64,000 nt of DNA from an uncultured Aquimarina sp. (GCA_947498785.1 CANMLS010000028.1:1-64000); one strand, 5' to 3'; shown: positions 1 to 9,285, counted from the stretch's first letter. A program made the numbers and translations. The notes: generated by a model not told the origin, from the sequence alone.

Positions 1-17
1 TATTGGAATAGGGCATA

Positions 18-66
18 GGGACTTTAGTCCCTAATAAAACCAAACCTCTGCACTTTCAGTGCAGAG
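18..66. repeat. Pair of adjacent short hairpins at left edge
   Basis: Two perfect inverted repeats lie 14 bases apart. The first is GGGAC-TTTA-GTCCC (18-31) and the second CTCTGCACT-TTC-AGTGCAGAG (46-66). Both have an ACTTT..AGT core. Neither is followed by a T-run on the + strand, so they are not textbook terminators. They could be REP-like palindromes or the 3' end of an element beyond the window. The rest of 1-189 shows nothing else. Confidence 0.4.
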
Positions 67-189
67 TGATTTAGTTTCTGTTGATTACACCTTTTGTATC
101 TGAATAACAGAGAAATGGTTTGTATTTTAATCAATTTACAAACCACTTCAGAGTGAATTTAGTACTTAAAGAGTGTGTTACTTATAAAG

Positions 190-2271
190 TTATTCTTTTA
201 CCAGATTTATCTCTACACGTCTGTTTTTAGCTCTTCCAGCTTTGTGCTTGTTTGTTGATATTGGCCTATCTTCTCCATATCCTATGGCAGAAAGTCTAAA
301 TTTATCAATCCCATTTTTTACAAGGTAATTCTTAACAGCATTGGCTCTAGAGTCAGATAGTCTCTGATTAGTTTTAGAACTCCCAATACTATCGGTGTGA
401 CCTTCTACAGAAAACTTAGCAGTAGGATATACATTGAGAATATTTGTAATGTCATTAAGTACTTTATTGGATTCTTCTTTAATTGAAGATTTTCCAGAAT
501 CAAATAAAATAGTTTTCGCGTACTCATTTAAAGTTTTTTGTACTTCTTCTGTCACTTCTGGACATCCGTTATTTGCAACGGTACCAATTGTATTGATACA
601 ATTATCATCTTTATCTAATACACCATCATTATCGGTATCTAACCATGGACAACCTTTATTTTCTATTGGTCCAGCCACATTTGGACAATTATCATCTTTG
701 TCAAAAATACTATCATTATCGCTATCACTCCAAGGACAACCATTGTTATCGATTTCTCCAGCTTCTTCTGGGCATTTATCGTCCTTGTCTAATACCGTAT
801 CATTATCAGTATCTGGCCACGGACATCCATAATTTTCTACTGGTCCAACTGTTTCTGGGCATTCATCTACTTTGTCAAGAACACCATCACCATCTTTATC
901 TTTTGGTCTAGACTGATAGATAGGAACTTTAACACCCAAATATATATCTGCAGCTTTTATTTCACTACCAATAAGAGCTGATAATATAGATCCAGAACCA
1001 ACATAAACAGGTCCAGCTCTAAGTCCAGCTCCCCATTGAAAACCACTATGTTGTAATATACTTAGAGGAGAGTAAAAACTAAACCATTTACTCTCAAATC
1101 GTGGAGTAAGAGATATTGTATTAGCAATTCTACTTCTGTTTATTTTATCTTTGGCAGTAAGTGAGAAATCAGAGTTTAGGTTCAAATAGAATTTTTGGTT
1201 AATATTCCAATCAACATTTGCATGCAATGCGGTTGGCAATATTGCTTTTTCGGCTTCTGATAATGTTGGAGTACCATAAAACCTTTCTAATTCATCAATG
1301 TCAATATCTTCAAAGTCTTCTTGAGTAAGTGTTCTATTAAAACCATATCTCTCTTCTCTTCCATTATCATAGGTAATAGAACCTAAATCTGTAATGGATA
1401 ATCCAAACTTTAATTTATATTTATTAATGTCTTTTAGAATATAAGAATCTCCTTTACTGTTGGTAGTGCTTTGATTCTCATAATTAGGTCTCCATTCATA
1501 TATAAAACCTAAATCAACACCAAGGCCACTAGCTCCTTTCACAACCTCTATTTCATCTAAATCTTCTTCGAGGTTTTCGCTATATCCATAAGCTACATCT
1601 CCTGTGGTCTCTATAGTACCATTTCCAGAAAGTATATCATTAGCATCAAAATCAATACTAACATTCCTACCATATCCATACGCATTTCCTAATCCTTGTA
1701 AATATTTTAGAGTAACACCACCTTTAATAAAATGTTGTTGTTTATTCATAAGAACTCTTGCGTAAGATACTCCAATTTCTGCCCAGACATGAGCATTAGC
1801 ATATGCATCATTTTGAAGAACATTAAAATCTATATTATTATCTAGGTCATCAATTAAGCTTTCTAAGGTTTCTCCATTTATTCCATTTACATTGTAAATA
1901 GCTCTCAATCTTGTAAATACGGCAATCGAATTTTTTTCATTGATGTTAAGCATAAAGGAAGGTCCTAAAACATCAACATTTCCTATTAAATTATTTTCGC
2001 TTTTGGGAAATCTTTTGGCATCATCTTCAAAATTATAATCTTCATCAAAAAGATCTCCAAATCCGGCTCCGAAGTAGTCATTACCAGCAAAAGCACTAAT
2101 ACCAAATAGATTTATATCTGTTTTAAATCTAGAATCGACAATATTTGCGGGATTACTAATGACTCCATGGACACCACTATAGTTGTCTGAGAGATATCCT
2201 ATATACGATTGAGCTTTTAATGATATAACACTAAAAAAAAGTAGTATTATGAATGATAAAAAATTTTTCAT
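190..2271 (-). CDS. OmpA-family outer-membrane protein with barrel domain and thrombospondin type 3 repeats
   Basis: This 693-aa envelope protein probably links the outer membrane to peptidoglycan. Its N-terminus (MKNFLSFIILLFFSVISLKAQ) is a signal peptide. About 450 residues of beta-barrel-like sequence follow, resembling the DUF5723 family of Bacteroidota. Next come four calcium-binding type 3 repeats (for example DKDGDGVLDKVDECPE), each ending in a GCPW-type motif. The C-terminal OmpA domain contains SVEGHTDSIGS and RLSDSRANAVKNYL. The ORF track starts 32 codons earlier, but a TTG-N17-TATCTTTG promoter lies inside that extension. ATG at 2271 is therefore the start. The exact ligand and partner are unknown. 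Confidence 0.85.
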   Translation of the reverse strand: MKNFLSFIILLFFSVISLKAQSYIGYLSDNYSGVHGVISNPANIVDSRFKTDINLFGISAFAGNDYFGAGFGDLFDEDYNFEDDAKRFPKSENNLIGNVDVLGPSFMLNINEKNSIAVFTRLRAIYNVNGINGETLESLIDDLDNNIDFNVLQNDAYANAHVWAEIGVSYARVLMNKQQHFIKGGVTLKYLQGLGNAYGYGRNVSIDFDANDILSGNGTIETTGDVAYGYSENLEEDLDEIEVVKGASGLGVDLGFIYEWRPNYENQSTTNSKGDSYILKDINKYKLKFGLSITDLGSITYDNGREERYGFNRTLTQEDFEDIDIDELERFYGTPTLSEAEKAILPTALHANVDWNINQKFYLNLNSDFSLTAKDKINRSRIANTISLTPRFESKWFSFYSPLSILQHSGFQWGAGLRAGPVYVGSGSILSALIGSEIKAADIYLGVKVPIYQSRPKDKDGDGVLDKVDECPETVGPVENYGCPWPDTDNDTVLDKDDKCPEEAGEIDNNGCPWSDSDNDSIFDKDDNCPNVAGPIENKGCPWLDTDNDGVLDKDDNCINTIGTVANNGCPEVTEEVQKTLNEYAKTILFDSGKSSIKEESNKVLNDITNILNVYPTAKFSVEGHTDSIGSSKTNQRLSDSRANAVKNYLVKNGIDKFRLSAIGYGEDRPISTNKHKAGRAKNRRVEINLVKE

Positions 2272-2294
2272 TTTATGATTTGGTTTTTGAACGG

Positions 2295-2322
2295 CAAAGA
2301 TACTAGTATTTTGGAACAACAA
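2295..2322 (-). promoter_or_regulatory. Bacteroidota-type promoter for the OmpA/TSP3 gene
   Basis: On the minus strand there is TTG, a 17-bp spacer and TATCTTTG, matching the -33/-7 consensus TTG-N17-23-TAnnTTTG of Bacteroidota. The expected transcript start lies about 17 bases before the ATG at 2271, which settles the start codon. Confidence 0.65.
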
Positions 2323-2351
2323 AAGTTTTAGGCTACAATTATGAATTAAAC

Positions 2352-2384
2352 AAAAAAAGGTTGTCATTTTGACAACCTTTTTTT
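2352..2384 (-). terminator. Hairpin terminator after the OmpA lipoprotein gene
   Basis: A stem of AAAAAAAGGTTGTC with ATTTT loop and GACAACCTTTTTTT gives A- and T-tracts on both sides, so it can act in either direction. It lies just downstream of the lipoprotein gene ending at 2407 and upstream of the promoter of the next gene, so the two OmpA genes are separate transcription units. Confidence 0.75.
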
Positions 2385-2406
2385 AATATATATTTAAGAG
2401 GTGATA

Positions 2407-3270
2407 TTAATTTCCTCCTGAAGCTTTCTTCATTCCGTCTTCAATCATATTATAGAACTGATCAAGTTTTGGTAATACAACGATTCTGGTACGTCTGTTT
2501 TTTGCCTTATTTGCAGCAGAAGTATTATCAGCTATTGGTACATAATAACTTCTACCAGCAGCAGTCATACGCTTTGGATCAACTTTAAAATCATTTTGTA
2601 AAACTCTTACCACAGAAGTAGCTCGTTTTACACTTAAATCCCAATTATCCAGAAGTACTTTGTTTTTAATAGGTACATTGTCAGTATGTCCTTCTACTAA
2701 AAATTCAATATCTGGCTTGTCGTTAACTACTTTGGCAACTTTACCAAGTACCTCACGAGCTCTTGCAGAAACATTATAGCTACCACTCTTGAAAAGTAGT
2801 TTGTCAGAAATAGAAACATATACTACTCCTTTTTCTACATTAATCTCAATATCTTCATCAGCAAGATTTCCTAATGCACCTTTAAGACTTGTTACAAGCG
2901 CTAAGGTTACAGAATCTTTTTTGGTAATAGCATCCTGCATTGTTCTTATCTGCATATCTTTTTCCTTAATACTTTCTAAAGATTTTTCAAGGTTTTCGGC
3001 TTCTTTAGTAGATAAAGTAGCCAAATTACCAACATTATTTAGTAAAGCAGAATTTTGATTTTTAAGATTTGATACTTGATCTTGAAGAACTTTAAGTTGA
3101 GATGTAGAACTTGATTTTTCTTCTAGACAGCTATTTAATTTTACTGTTGCGGAATTTAATAAATCTTGTGTTTCTTTTTGTTTAGCTTCTAAATCTGAAA
3201 ATTTCTTCTGAGAGACACAAGAAGATAACAGAATTGTAAGGGAAGCCCCAATAATCATTACTTTTTTCAT
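2407..3270 (-). CDS. OmpA/MotB-family lipoprotein with coiled coil
   Basis: This 287-aa protein starts with a lipoprotein signal (lipobox LLSSC, Cys at about residue 17). A long helical, probably coiled-coil segment covers about residues 20-120, rich in K, E, Q and S. The C-terminal OmpA-like peptidoglycan-binding domain has FLVEGHTDNVPI and NRRTRIVVLPK. This architecture, a lipid anchor plus spacer plus OmpA domain, is common in Bacteroidota and suggests a tether between outer membrane and cell wall. It is likely monocistronic, with a terminator directly downstream. A TAATTTTG -7-like box is present about 40 bases upstream of the start. Confidence 0.85.
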   Translation of the reverse strand: MKKVMIIGASLTILLSSCVSQKKFSDLEAKQKETQDLLNSATVKLNSCLEEKSSSTSQLKVLQDQVSNLKNQNSALLNNVGNLATLSTKEAENLEKSLESIKEKDMQIRTMQDAITKKDSVTLALVTSLKGALGNLADEDIEINVEKGVVYVSISDKLLFKSGSYNVSARAREVLGKVAKVVNDKPDIEFLVEGHTDNVPIKNKVLLDNWDLSVKRATSVVRVLQNDFKVDPKRMTAAGRSYYVPIADNTSAANKAKNRRTRIVVLPKLDQFYNMIEDGMKKASGGN

Positions 3271-3369
3271 TAGAAAATTTGTTTTTAGTCTTATTTCTGG
3301 TTATATAACTCAAAATTATTAAAATTGTGACGTAATACTAGGTCGTTAACAATAATTTATTATATCACC

Positions 3370-4362
3370 TTATAATTGATTGAAATGTTTACGTTTCAAA
3401 ATAAAATACTGCCATACAACGGAAAAAAATGAATAATATTTCCCCGTTTCAGAAAGTTTTTTACGTTTTTTGATAAAAATGTTAAAATTTGCATAAAAGC
3501 TTAAATGTGCTTTGAAGATTGCTAAGAAGTGTGAAAACTTCCCTTGTAGTATAAATCGCACTGCTGCAAGTCCGTCCATAAGCATTCGTATAAAAATTAA
3601 TCTGTACATACTATTTTCTGGAACATTTTTGACTAATAAGTATAAACTGTTTCTAAAATTAAGGAATGTTTTTTTCGGATTCATTGAATCCAAAGTAGCT
3701 CCTCCAAGATGATAAATAACAGATGAACCCTCATAGATTATTTTGTAACCATGATTATGTATCCTCCAACAAAGATCAATTTCTTCTTGATGAGCAAAAA
3801 AATCTTCATCTAATTTACCAACTTCATCAAAGACTTGTTTTCTTATAAACAAACATGCCCCACTTGCCCAGAATATAGGAGTGGTATCATCATATTGTCC
3901 TTTATCCTCTTCTAGGGTGTCAAATATTCTTCCTCTACAATAAGCATATCCTAATTTATCAATAAACCCTCCTGCAGCACCAGCATATTCAAAATATGCT
4001 TTCTTTTTATAATCTAAAATTTTTGGTTGTATAGCTGCAATATTTTTAGAAGTTTCAAATGTACGAATTATAGGAGCTAACCAATTTGGAGTTACTTCAA
4101 CATCACTATTTAGAAGACAATAGATATCTGCTTTAATTTTTGCTAAGGCATCATTATATCCTTTTGCATATCCGCCATTGATTTCGTTTTGAATAATCTT
4201 TACATCAGGAAAAGATGTTTGGGTATACAATATTGATTCATCAGTCGAGGCATTATCTGCCAGATATACTGTTGCTTCTTTGGAATATTGAATTACCGAG
4301 GGTAAAAATTCCTCTAGTAAAGACCTACCATTCCAATTTAATATAACTACTGCAATATTCAC
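3370..4362 (-). CDS. Family 2 glycosyltransferase
   Basis: The protein has the GT-A fold start VNIAVVILNWNGRSLLEEFLP, the nucleotide-sugar segment ADNASTDES, and the DxD-like CLLNSDVEV. It also has the AHQEEIDLCWRI motif typical of rhamnosyltransferase-like GT2 enzymes. About 330 aa, with a hydrophobic C-terminal stretch that may associate with the membrane. It probably adds a sugar to a surface polysaccharide or lipid-linked glycan; the substrate is not evident. The ORF track runs 35 codons further upstream through a sequence unlike the family. I choose the GTG at 4362 because it gives the normal family N-terminus. No linked glycan genes are beside it. Confidence 0.85.
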   Translation of the reverse strand: MNIAVVILNWNGRSLLEEFLPSVIQYSKEATVYLADNASTDESILYTQTSFPDVKIIQNEINGGYAKGYNDALAKIKADIYCLLNSDVEVTPNWLAPIIRTFETSKNIAAIQPKILDYKKKAYFEYAGAAGGFIDKLGYAYCRGRIFDTLEEDKGQYDDTTPIFWASGACLFIRKQVFDEVGKLDEDFFAHQEEIDLCWRIHNHGYKIIYEGSSVIYHLGGATLDSMNPKKTFLNFRNSLYLLVKNVPENSMYRLIFIRMLMDGLAAVRFILQGKFSHFLAIFKAHLSFYANFNIFIKKRKKLSETGKYYSFFSVVWQYFILKRKHFNQL

Positions 4363-4554
4363 GCTGCAAATTAAAGAGTTTAATTGAAAATTAGCAGTAT
4401 AGAATCTATAATTTATGCAAATATTTTTTTTAAACAGAAAAATCAATTTCCATGCAAGTCTAATCACTAGTAGAAATTGATTTTCTTTGATAATTATATT
4501 TAACCCATAACTGGCAAAACTTAAGTAATCTAGATTAAAATGTATACATATATA

Positions 4555-5745
4555 TTAACGCAATATATAACAGGCAACACCTTCATATTGATATCCTGCA
4601 GCATTGTTGCCTTCGTTACGATTTGTAGTGTAAAAATGGTTTACAGCTGTACGGTTGTAAAAACGATATAAAGCAACTCTACCACTGCCTCTAGAGGGAT
4701 ATACGTATCCTGCTATACCCAGATATCTATAACCCGAAGCATTATTTATTTCACTACGATTTGTTGAATACAAATGATTTTTGGCATTTCTGTTGTATGC
4801 CTTATATAATGGAATGGTACCAGATGCTTTTTTATCAAACACTTTACCTATTGGTCCTCCCAACCTGTACCCTGATGGTGCGCTTCGGTTAGTGCTATAG
4901 TAATGATCAACAGCATTACTATTATAAAATCTATAGAATGTTTTTGGAGTTACAACAGGTGGAGTAGGTGTTTTTGGAAATAAATATCTAATTGCAGTTT
5001 TATCTCCATTACTAAAATTATTAATCGTGCATGCACTTCCTCCATTCATTACAGATTGAGCATCTCGATTAGGTGTTCCTGGTATCAGGCTTCCAAAAGA
5101 TTGATTTGTATGAGTAATCCCAACATTATGACCTATTTCATGTTGGACAAGGGCAATCCTCATACTCTGATTAATTGCTTTACCACAGAGTCTTGGAGAA
5201 TCAAAATCAGGATTTAACCAAATTTTTGTACCTGGTAATCCGTTTCCAGTTGGGAATGTTCCTTGCCCAAAAACATTAGTTGCTAAATTCATTCGAGGAT
5301 CTTGCGTATCATACATGATCTGAATATGGGAATTAGCGGAAGATGTTGTTCTGCTCAATTTGAGTTTTGAGTTTACTGCATTCCATCGATTAATAGCCTG
5401 TACAGATGCATTTCTCCAATTTGCATCCATTCCTGGGTTGATGTAAACCCTTACATTGGAAATTGTAACAGATTGTGGGTGTCGTCTTTGCTTAGAAACT
5501 GGATCTTCGGGGTTAGGATATTTCGCATTTTTATCAAAAACAATATCTCCGTCTACTATGTAGTAATCTCCATGGTCTTCAATAACTTCTTTTGAAAATC
5601 CCCATTTTTCTATGGTTTTTAATACTGTATCATTTTGTTGCTCGTCAGCATCTTCGTTTGGTACGTCCTGATCTACCTCGCAGGAGGTAATAATAAGTAG
5701 CAAGCAAGATAAAATTGCAATGCCAAATGATTTGAATGAATTCAT
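4555..5745 (-). CDS. Secreted HEIGH metalloprotease (M57-like) lipoprotein with three C-terminal repeats
   Basis: The protein is 396 aa. The N-terminal signal ends in a lipobox (LLLIITSC), so the protein is probably lipid-anchored on the cell surface or in the outer membrane. The central domain carries the zinc-binding motif VQHEIGHNVGITH, the HEIGH signature of peptidase family M57. The C-terminal third has three repeats of about 46 residues, each beginning like FYRFYNSNAVDHYYSTNRS, and resembles DUF5648, a likely carbohydrate- or surface-binding module. A Cys pair (CGKAIN, CTINNF) may form a disulfide. It stands alone; neighbours do not indicate a substrate. Confidence 0.85.
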   Translation of the reverse strand: MNSFKSFGIAILSCLLLIITSCEVDQDVPNEDADEQQNDTVLKTIEKWGFSKEVIEDHGDYYIVDGDIVFDKNAKYPNPEDPVSKQRRHPQSVTISNVRVYINPGMDANWRNASVQAINRWNAVNSKLKLSRTTSSANSHIQIMYDTQDPRMNLATNVFGQGTFPTGNGLPGTKIWLNPDFDSPRLCGKAINQSMRIALVQHEIGHNVGITHTNQSFGSLIPGTPNRDAQSVMNGGSACTINNFSNGDKTAIRYLFPKTPTPPVVTPKTFYRFYNSNAVDHYYSTNRSAPSGYRLGGPIGKVFDKKASGTIPLYKAYNRNAKNHLYSTNRSEINNASGYRYLGIAGYVYPSRGSGRVALYRFYNRTAVNHFYTTNRNEGNNAAGYQYEGVACYILR

Positions 5746-5749
5746 AATT

Positions 5750-5776
5750 TTTAAAGTTTTAAGATTTAAAGTTTTA
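5750..5776. repeat. 12-bp direct repeat upstream of the HEIGH protease
   Basis: TTTAAAGTTTTA occurs twice with a 15-bp period directly before the start codon of the protease gene. It could be a regulator site or simple slippage; nothing decides between them. Confidence 0.35.
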
Positions 5777-5941
5777 CCAATTAGTGAGTTATTAAGAGTT
5801 GAAATTATCAGAACTCATTTTGATTCACAAACTAACATTCTTGATATTTATAAATCTAAACTTCAAATTCATAAATTTAGAGAAGTAATTTTCCTCTATG
5901 TTATACGTTTTTAGAAACTTACAAAAAAGTATGTGATTAGA

Positions 5942-6385
5942 TTATTTGTAGTTAGGGATATCTTTTAGAAAAGTATACTGCTCCTCATTATAATTCATTT
6001 GACAATAATAATGATCTAGACCATTAGTGATCATCAGATACTCAGCATCCAGAACAAGATTGTATCTGGCAATTTGATCAAAAACATTTTGAGTTATTTT
6101 GACAGTAGCAGATTTACACTCGATGATAAGATATATACTTCCATTTGGATTAAAAATAATAATGTCATAGCGTTTACTCAATCCATTAAGCTTAATGAGT
6201 TTTTCTACGTTGATTAAGCTTTCTGGATATTTTTTTTCGTCAATAAGATATTGAATGGTATGTTGTCGAACCCATTCTTCTGGAGTAAGCACCACAAATT
6301 TTTTGCGGATTCTGTCAAAAATAGAAACTTTATTTTCGCTACTTTTGAATCTGAATTGATACTCTGGAAAGTTAAGCTTTTGCAT
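5942..6385 (-). CDS. Stand-alone type I restriction R-subunit N-terminal-like nuclease domain protein
   Basis: This 147-aa protein matches the HSDR_N_2 family by eye. It has the helical start EWVRQHTIQYLIDEKKYPES, then YDIIIFNPNGSIYLIIECKS, which fits a PD-(D/E)xK nuclease core (D, then E-x-K). The end is QMNYNEEQYTFLKDIP. There is no helicase domain and no hsdM or hsdS gene nearby, so this is not a restriction system in itself. It is divergent from holA with only 26 bases between the start codons. A DNA-handling role is possible, but the actual function is unknown. Confidence 0.75.
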   Translation of the reverse strand: MQKLNFPEYQFRFKSSENKVSIFDRIRKKFVVLTPEEWVRQHTIQYLIDEKKYPESLINVEKLIKLNGLSKRYDIIIFNPNGSIYLIIECKSATVKITQNVFDQIARYNLVLDAEYLMITNGLDHYYCQMNYNEEQYTFLKDIPNYK

Positions 6386-6411
6386 AGCACAAATTTGATG
6401 AATTTTTCTGA

Positions 6412-7416
6412 ATGGATGAAGTAAAAAAAATTGTTAGCGATATTAAAAATGGAAATATAAAACCTATCTATTTTTTGATGGGAGAAGAACCTTATTATAT
6501 TGATAAGATTTCTGAGTTTATAGATAAAAATGTGCTTGCCGAAGAAGAAAAGGGATTTAATCAAATGGTACTTTATGGAAGAGACGTAACTATTGACGAT
6601 ATTGTTGGAAATGCTAAACGTTTTCCTATGATGGCAGAACGACAAGTTGTTATTGTTAAAGAAGCACAGGAGTTATCAAGAACAATAGAGAAACTAGTCG
6701 ATTATGCCGAAAACCCTCAGCCTTCCACCGTTTTGGTAATGTGCTATAAGTACAAAAAGATAGATAAACGTAAAAAACTCTATAAAGTAGTTGCAAAAAA
6801 CGGAGTCATTTTTGAAGGTAAAAAGCTATATGAAAATCAGGTTGCAGATTGGATTAGAAGGGTATTGGCAGGAGCTAAATATAGTATCGAACCCAAAGCA
6901 GCTCAAATGCTCGTAGAGTTTTTAGGAACCGATCTCAGTAAGATCAATAATGAAGTAGAAAAACTAAAATTAATTGTCCCTGCTGGTTCTCAGATTACAG
7001 CAGATCAAATAGAAGAAAATATAGGCATAAGTAAGGAATTCAATAATTTTGAGCTTCGTAAAGCTATTGGAACAAGAAATGGCCTTAAGGCACATAGAAT
7101 AATTAATTACTTTACTCAAAACCCAAAGGATAATCCTCTTGTGGTTACTATTTCTTTGTTATATGGTTTTTTTTCTCAAGTATTACAATATCACGGATTA
7201 TCAGATAAATCGCAACGTAATGTGGCAAGTGCATTAAAAATCAACCCTTATTTTGTTAAAGACTACTCTGAGGCGGCGAATAATTACCCTATGAAAAAAG
7301 TGAGTAGAATTATTGCTTCTCTTAGAGAAGCAGATGTAAAAAGTAAAGGAGTAGGTGCTGCTAACCTTCCTCAAGGAGATATTTTAAAAGAACTTTTAGT
7401 AAAAATAATGAGATAA
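6412..7416 (+). CDS. holA: DNA polymerase III, delta subunit
   Basis: HolA is the clamp-loader subunit that opens the beta sliding clamp. The 334-aa length is normal. Features include the N-terminal YFLMGEEPYYIDKISEFI, which is the degenerate P-loop region of delta, and VIVKEAQELSR. The helical domain includes FLGTDLSKINNEVEKL and the C-terminal collar region ends in LPQGDILKELLVKIMR. The gene is divergent from the small nuclease-like gene, so its promoter lies in the short gap or inside that gene. Confident by overall sequence and length. Confidence 0.93.
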   Translation: MDEVKKIVSDIKNGNIKPIYFLMGEEPYYIDKISEFIDKNVLAEEEKGFNQMVLYGRDVTIDDIVGNAKRFPMMAERQVVIVKEAQELSRTIEKLVDYAENPQPSTVLVMCYKYKKIDKRKKLYKVVAKNGVIFEGKKLYENQVADWIRRVLAGAKYSIEPKAAQMLVEFLGTDLSKINNEVEKLKLIVPAGSQITADQIEENIGISKEFNNFELRKAIGTRNGLKAHRIINYFTQNPKDNPLVVTISLLYGFFSQVLQYHGLSDKSQRNVASALKINPYFVKDYSEAANNYPMKKVSRIIASLREADVKSKGVGAANLPQGDILKELLVKIMR

Positions 7417-7485
7417 TAGGTATTATTAGAACCTGTATGTATTTTGTTTTTCTATTTTAAATCTGCTAAAGTGTACAACGAGTTA

Positions 7486-8475
7486 TTAGAATCGATATGC
7501 TGTGCCAATAGCACCAAAAACATGATTTTGAGTTGTTTTTAAAACACTAGTTGACCAAGAATATATAATGCTAAATGAAAATCGATTTTTTAAAAAGTGG
7601 ATTTCATTATTCATATGCCATGATAGAAAGTTTAGATTTGATGATGTTGAAGTCAAATTCCTTTTAAACAAATTACCTTGAATAGTTGCATTGAATAAGT
7701 TAAATCTTGGTCTGACACTAAACTGAAAGAAAATTTCTGTAGTTTTTTTAGAAGATAAAATAGAATTATTAAAACCAATGGAATGTGTTGGTTTTTCGAA
7801 TTTGCCTAGCCTAAATCCAACTGTAGGTGAGGCTTGAATATGTAAATTTCCGAATTTGATGTTCCCTTTACCAAAGAAATTTAACCAATTATTATTTGGA
7901 TTAAAATCATATAGATAATCTAAATTCAGATTGATTAAGAATTGATCTTTTAGTTGAAATTGCCATCCATCATATTTTAAATCATTAGTTATATTTTTAT
8001 GAAACCAGTATTGTATTTGATCAGCGTTTGATGAAGGGCCTAGAATTCCTGAGATCAATTCTGGTTTAAAAAATGATCTATCAAATGTATAGGTAGTATT
8101 AAGGAATGCATATAGTAAGCCTGCAAATGGTCTATCAAAATTTTCAGGACCTTCAATAATATCTGTCTTCAAAAATTCTTCTAGCCCAGAAGGAGTGTAT
8201 CCTTCAGATTTTATGCCAATATTATAGAAAACAGAATTCTTATTTTTGAAAACATTTTGTAATCCCAAAAATTTTTTAGAGGTAAATGTATAATCAATTT
8301 CACCACCAAATGAATAATATTTGTCAGTAGACCTGTATATTATGTATATATCATTATCTGTGGTTACTTTAATTTGGTTTTTAAAATACTTTTCTTGACC
8401 AATACCATATTTTAATGAGAAAAAAAATAAAAATATGGTCAAAAATAAATTATTTCTATGTATCGAATAGGGCAT
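7486..8475 (-). CDS. LpxR-like lipid A deacylase family outer-membrane protein (DUF2219)
   Basis: The 329-aa protein has a signal peptide (MPYSIHRNNLFLTIFLFFFSLKYGIGQ) and a 12-strand type barrel sequence. Family hallmarks are visible: TDNDIYIIYRSTDKYYSFGG near the N-terminus (LpxR has DND...TDRYYTxG) and FDRPFAGLLY (family DRPYAG). LpxR removes the 3'-acyloxyacyl group of lipid A in the outer membrane, and that activity is inferred here from family only. The convergent gap to holA is 69 bases without a clear terminator. Confidence 0.75.
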   Translation of the reverse strand: MPYSIHRNNLFLTIFLFFFSLKYGIGQEKYFKNQIKVTTDNDIYIIYRSTDKYYSFGGEIDYTFTSKKFLGLQNVFKNKNSVFYNIGIKSEGYTPSGLEEFLKTDIIEGPENFDRPFAGLLYAFLNTTYTFDRSFFKPELISGILGPSSNADQIQYWFHKNITNDLKYDGWQFQLKDQFLINLNLDYLYDFNPNNNWLNFFGKGNIKFGNLHIQASPTVGFRLGKFEKPTHSIGFNNSILSSKKTTEIFFQFSVRPRFNLFNATIQGNLFKRNLTSTSSNLNFLSWHMNNEIHFLKNRFSFSIIYSWSTSVLKTTQNHVFGAIGTAYRF

Positions 8476-8528
8476 TAAATATTGAGAGTATTAAATAATA
8501 TCATTTTAACCTTTCAGGGCTACTCGTA

Positions 8529-9257
8529 TTAACTTTTTGGATTGGTAGCAAAGACAGTAGCTTCTGTTATAAATCCTCGATCATCCATCTCTAAAAGGCT
8601 GGTAATGGTATGGGCAATTTCTTCACCTCTAAGTTTAGTTTGTTGTTCTACCTCAGTGTATTGTTTTGAAGCTTGATTACTATCCACTCGGTTATTTGCA
8701 AAACCAGTCATTACTTCACTTGGGTTAACCTGCATTACTCTAATGTTATGAGGACGTAACTCATTCCTCCAACTTTCTGTCATACCTCGTAATGCAAACT
8801 TGGTCGCTACATATGGAGAAGCTGTTGGGGAACCTTTTAATGAGGATGTTGAGCCAATATTTATGATATTTCCGTATTCATTTGCTACAAAATGCTTAGC
8901 TGATTCCTTTGCGCAGAGAGCAGCGCCCAGAATATTAGTTTTAAATTGATCTGTAAATTTATCTGCTTCAATATCAACAAGCTTTGATATGTATCCATAG
9001 CCAGCATTATTAACTAATACATTGAGGCCATCCATCTTATCTTTTGCTTCTTCTACCATTTGTTTCACTTCAGTTTCATTAGTGACATCTGCTTTTATAT
9101 ACTCTATGTTTAGTTCATTAGCAGTTTCTTGAAGTGTTGTTTTGTTTCTTCCAGATATAATTACTTTTGCTCCTTTTTCTTTTAGAAGTTTTGCAGTTGC
9201 TTTTCCGATACCAGAATTACCTCCTGTGATCAATACCTTTGCATCTTTAATATTCAT
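8529..9257 (-). CDS. Short-chain dehydrogenase/reductase
   Basis: A classical SDR of 242 aa. It has the NAD(P)-binding motif TGGNSGIG near residue 11, NNAG at about 86, catalytic Ser in IGSTSSLKG and the YVATK catalytic Tyr/Lys pair. The short C-terminus is typical of 3-oxoacyl-ACP-reductase-like SDRs. The arginine after the second strand (SGRNK) suggests NADPH. Substrate unknown. A TATCTTTG -7 box lies 29 bases upstream of the start. The Lrp-type regulator upstream on the same strand has no shared transcript evident. Confidence 0.88.
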   Translation of the reverse strand: MNIKDAKVLITGGNSGIGKATAKLLKEKGAKVIISGRNKTTLQETANELNIEYIKADVTNETEVKQMVEEAKDKMDGLNVLVNNAGYGYISKLVDIEADKFTDQFKTNILGAALCAKESAKHFVANEYGNIINIGSTSSLKGSPTASPYVATKFALRGMTESWRNELRPHNIRVMQVNPSEVMTGFANNRVDSNQASKQYTEVEQQTKLRGEEIAHTITSLLEMDDRGFITEATVFATNPKS

Positions 9258-9285
9258 GCTTTCCTTTAATTTTTAAAATTGAGGT

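Noticed and set aside
5942-6385. A type I restriction-modification system
   Set aside because: Only the nuclease domain is present; no methylase, specificity or helicase genes are adjacent.
6214-6645. 143-aa minus-strand ORF overlapping the starts of holA and the nuclease-like gene
   Set aside because: It overlaps two well-supported genes in the wrong frame and is rich in Phe, Ile and Asn from antisense codons.
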